From DASQDT01 sp036380435 (GTDB lineage: Bacteria > Acidobacteriota > Blastocatellia > Pyrinomonadales > Pyrinomonadaceae): 31,756 nt of DNA. The notes beneath the pieces were generated by a model, which worked only from the letters and a program-made list of their open reading frames with translations, made no database searches and had not been told where the DNA came from. Below, one piece after another: positions 31,048 to 31,756 of this stretch. Position 1 is the first letter of the stretch, and every line of letters begins with the position of its first letter. The stretch covers positions 1 to 31,756 of the forward strand of contig DASVES010000448.1 of NCBI GenBank assembly GCA_036380435.1. Reading direction: 5' to 3'. The position numbers and the translations under genes were made by a program.

Positions 31048-31756
31048 ATGCCAAGGGCGGCAGCTCCGAAAGCGAAACGAGCGGCCAAACACGGCCAGAG
31101 CGTCGGCGGAGACTCGAAGACGGCGCAGCGTAAACGCACGCGTCGCCCCGCCGGCGCGGCCTCTCCCGCGGTTGGCGTCCTCCAACCGAAGCTGAAAGTC
31201 AGCGCCCCGGACGACCAGTTCGAGCGCGAGGCCGACCACGTCTCCGACCGCGTGATGAGCATGCCCGCGCCCGCTGGCGCGGCGGGCGCGACTGTCGGGC
31301 GCGACCAGAAGGAAGAAGAGGGCAAGAGCGTCCAGCGAAAGGAGGCGGAAGAAGAAAAGCAGGCGCAGACCTTCTCTTTGCAACGCGAAGAGAAAGAGGA
31401 AGAGACCACTTCCGTGCAGCGACAGGCCGCGGAGGAGGAGCCGACCGAGGAAGTGGCGCAGACCTTCTCACTCCAGCGCCGTGAAGACGAAGAGGAGCAA
31501 ACGTCTTCTGTCCAGCGAGAGGAAAAAGAAGAAGAGGAGAAGTCATCATCCCTGCAACGTAAGGAGGAAGAAGAGCAGTCGTCATCTCTTCAGCGGCGCG
31601 CCGCCGGGGAGGCGAAGGAGCAGATGCAGCAGCGGGCCAAACGCCCGCGACGGCCCGAAATCACTCCACAGTTCGAGACCGACCTCCGACTGCTGCGCCG
31701 CGCCGGCGGGCAGCCTTTGCCCGGCCACCTGCGCGCCTTCCTTGAGCCGCGCTTCG
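31048..31756 (+). CDS. DUF4157 eCIS cargo/leader protein, 3' end outside window
   Basis: Visible for 236 residues before the window ends. The start is ATG 31048 with GAGG at 31037-31040. Residues 1-44 are basic and disordered. Then comes the leader motif LQPKLKVSAPDDQFEREADH, followed by VSDRVMSM (45-72), typical of eCIS-associated DUF4157 proteins. Residues 94-183 hold seven SxQR units separated by Glu/Lys-rich stretches. At 220-236 the text GGQPLPGHLRAFLEPRF is the start of the DUF4157 domain, which usually continues to an HExxH zinc peptidase motif; that part is not visible. DUF4157 proteins are linked to eCIS loci and are proposed cargo, toxin leaders or processing peptidases. A toxic C-terminus may follow beyond the window. 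Confidence 0.9.
   Translation, partial: MPRAAAPKAKRAAKHGQSVGGDSKTAQRKRTRRPAGAASPAVGVLQPKLKVSAPDDQFEREADHVSDRVMSMPAPAGAAGATVGRDQKEEEGKSVQRKEAEEEKQAQTFSLQREEKEEETTSVQRQAAEEEPTEEVAQTFSLQRREDEEEQTSSVQREEKEEEEKSSSLQRKEEEEQSSSLQRRAAGEAKEQMQQRAKRPRRPEITPQFETDLRLLRRAGGQPLPGHLRAFLEPRF
31327..31596 (+). repeat. Seven SxQR / acidic repeat units in DUF4157 protein
   Basis: The coding region contains seven copies of S(V/L)QR, each followed by a charged Glu/Lys-rich spacer of variable length (about 10-20 residues). The units are SVQR, SLQR, SVQR, SLQR, SVQR, SLQR, SLQR, and two share AQTFSLQR. The repeat is periodic at protein level but not at base level, so it is old or under selection on the protein. 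It may be a flexible, cleavable or loading region of the leader. Confidence 0.8.

Noticed and set aside
1..31756. CRISPR arrays, tRNA/rRNA genes or insertion sequences
   Set aside because: No regularly spaced repeats, cloverleaf-like segments, rRNA signatures or transposase frames with inverted ends were seen.
2099..31756. A complete tailed prophage
   Set aside because: No capsid, portal, terminase, integrase or lysis gene is visible, while the AAA+ ATPase, DUF4255 cap and DUF4157 protein are marks of eCIS.

Overview
The window is a high-GC bacterial segment dominated by one long plus-strand operon (about 2099 to beyond 31756). It encodes an extracellular contractile injection system (eCIS), a phage-tail-like particle related to Afp/PVC, MAC and AlgoCIS. 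Gene-to-gene spacing is very tight, mostly ATGA or TGATG overlaps, so the genes are probably translated together. The host cannot be fixed from sequence alone. High GC, a membrane-anchored TPR protein, DUF6519-type beta-helix proteins and a DUF4157 cargo protein fit a soil-type lineage such as Acidobacteriota (Blastocatellia), but Myxococcota, Chloroflexota or others are possible.

Region 1-1257 (minus strand) holds a small two-helix membrane protein and a membrane-anchored TPR protein, with no evident link to the eCIS. Region 1258-2098 has no recognised gene. It does hold an AT-rich patch with a weak promoter-like pair, a Shine-Dalgarno-led 48-codon frame and a weak terminator-like hairpin, which could be a small leader unit ahead of the operon.

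Region 2099-18731 is the structural core. In order it encodes a large single sheath protein, the inner tube protein, a T4-baseplate-like protein with two Cys pairs, a long disordered protein, the DUF4255 cap protein, the AAA+ ATPase, a 94-aa small protein, the tube-baseplate adaptor, a separate LysM/tail-X-like protein, a gp27-like hub, a gp5-like OB-fold spike, the gp25-like wedge and two large gp6/baseplate-J-like proteins. The hub and spike, often fused in VgrG/Afp8-type proteins, are separate genes here, as are the adaptor and its LysM part.

Region 18732-30153 is the accessory or host-contact part. It encodes a 1263-aa tail-protein-I-like protein with a large C-terminal extension, followed by two giant paralogues (1236 and 1285 aa) with a DUF6519-like N-terminus and a right-handed beta-helix C-terminus. 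Region 30161-31756 encodes a small coiled-coil protein, a GNAT-type acetyltransferase and the start of a DUF4157 protein, the usual eCIS cargo or leader family, which runs off the window.

Main points for a second look: a perfectly spaced 14-bp triplication of the start region of the tail-protein-I-like gene, which makes two five-codon mini-frames chained by ATGA overlaps; no recognisable tape-measure or PAAR gene in the window; a GNAT enzyme inside the eCIS operon; the paired beta-helix giants; and the SxQR/acidic repeat region in the DUF4157 protein.
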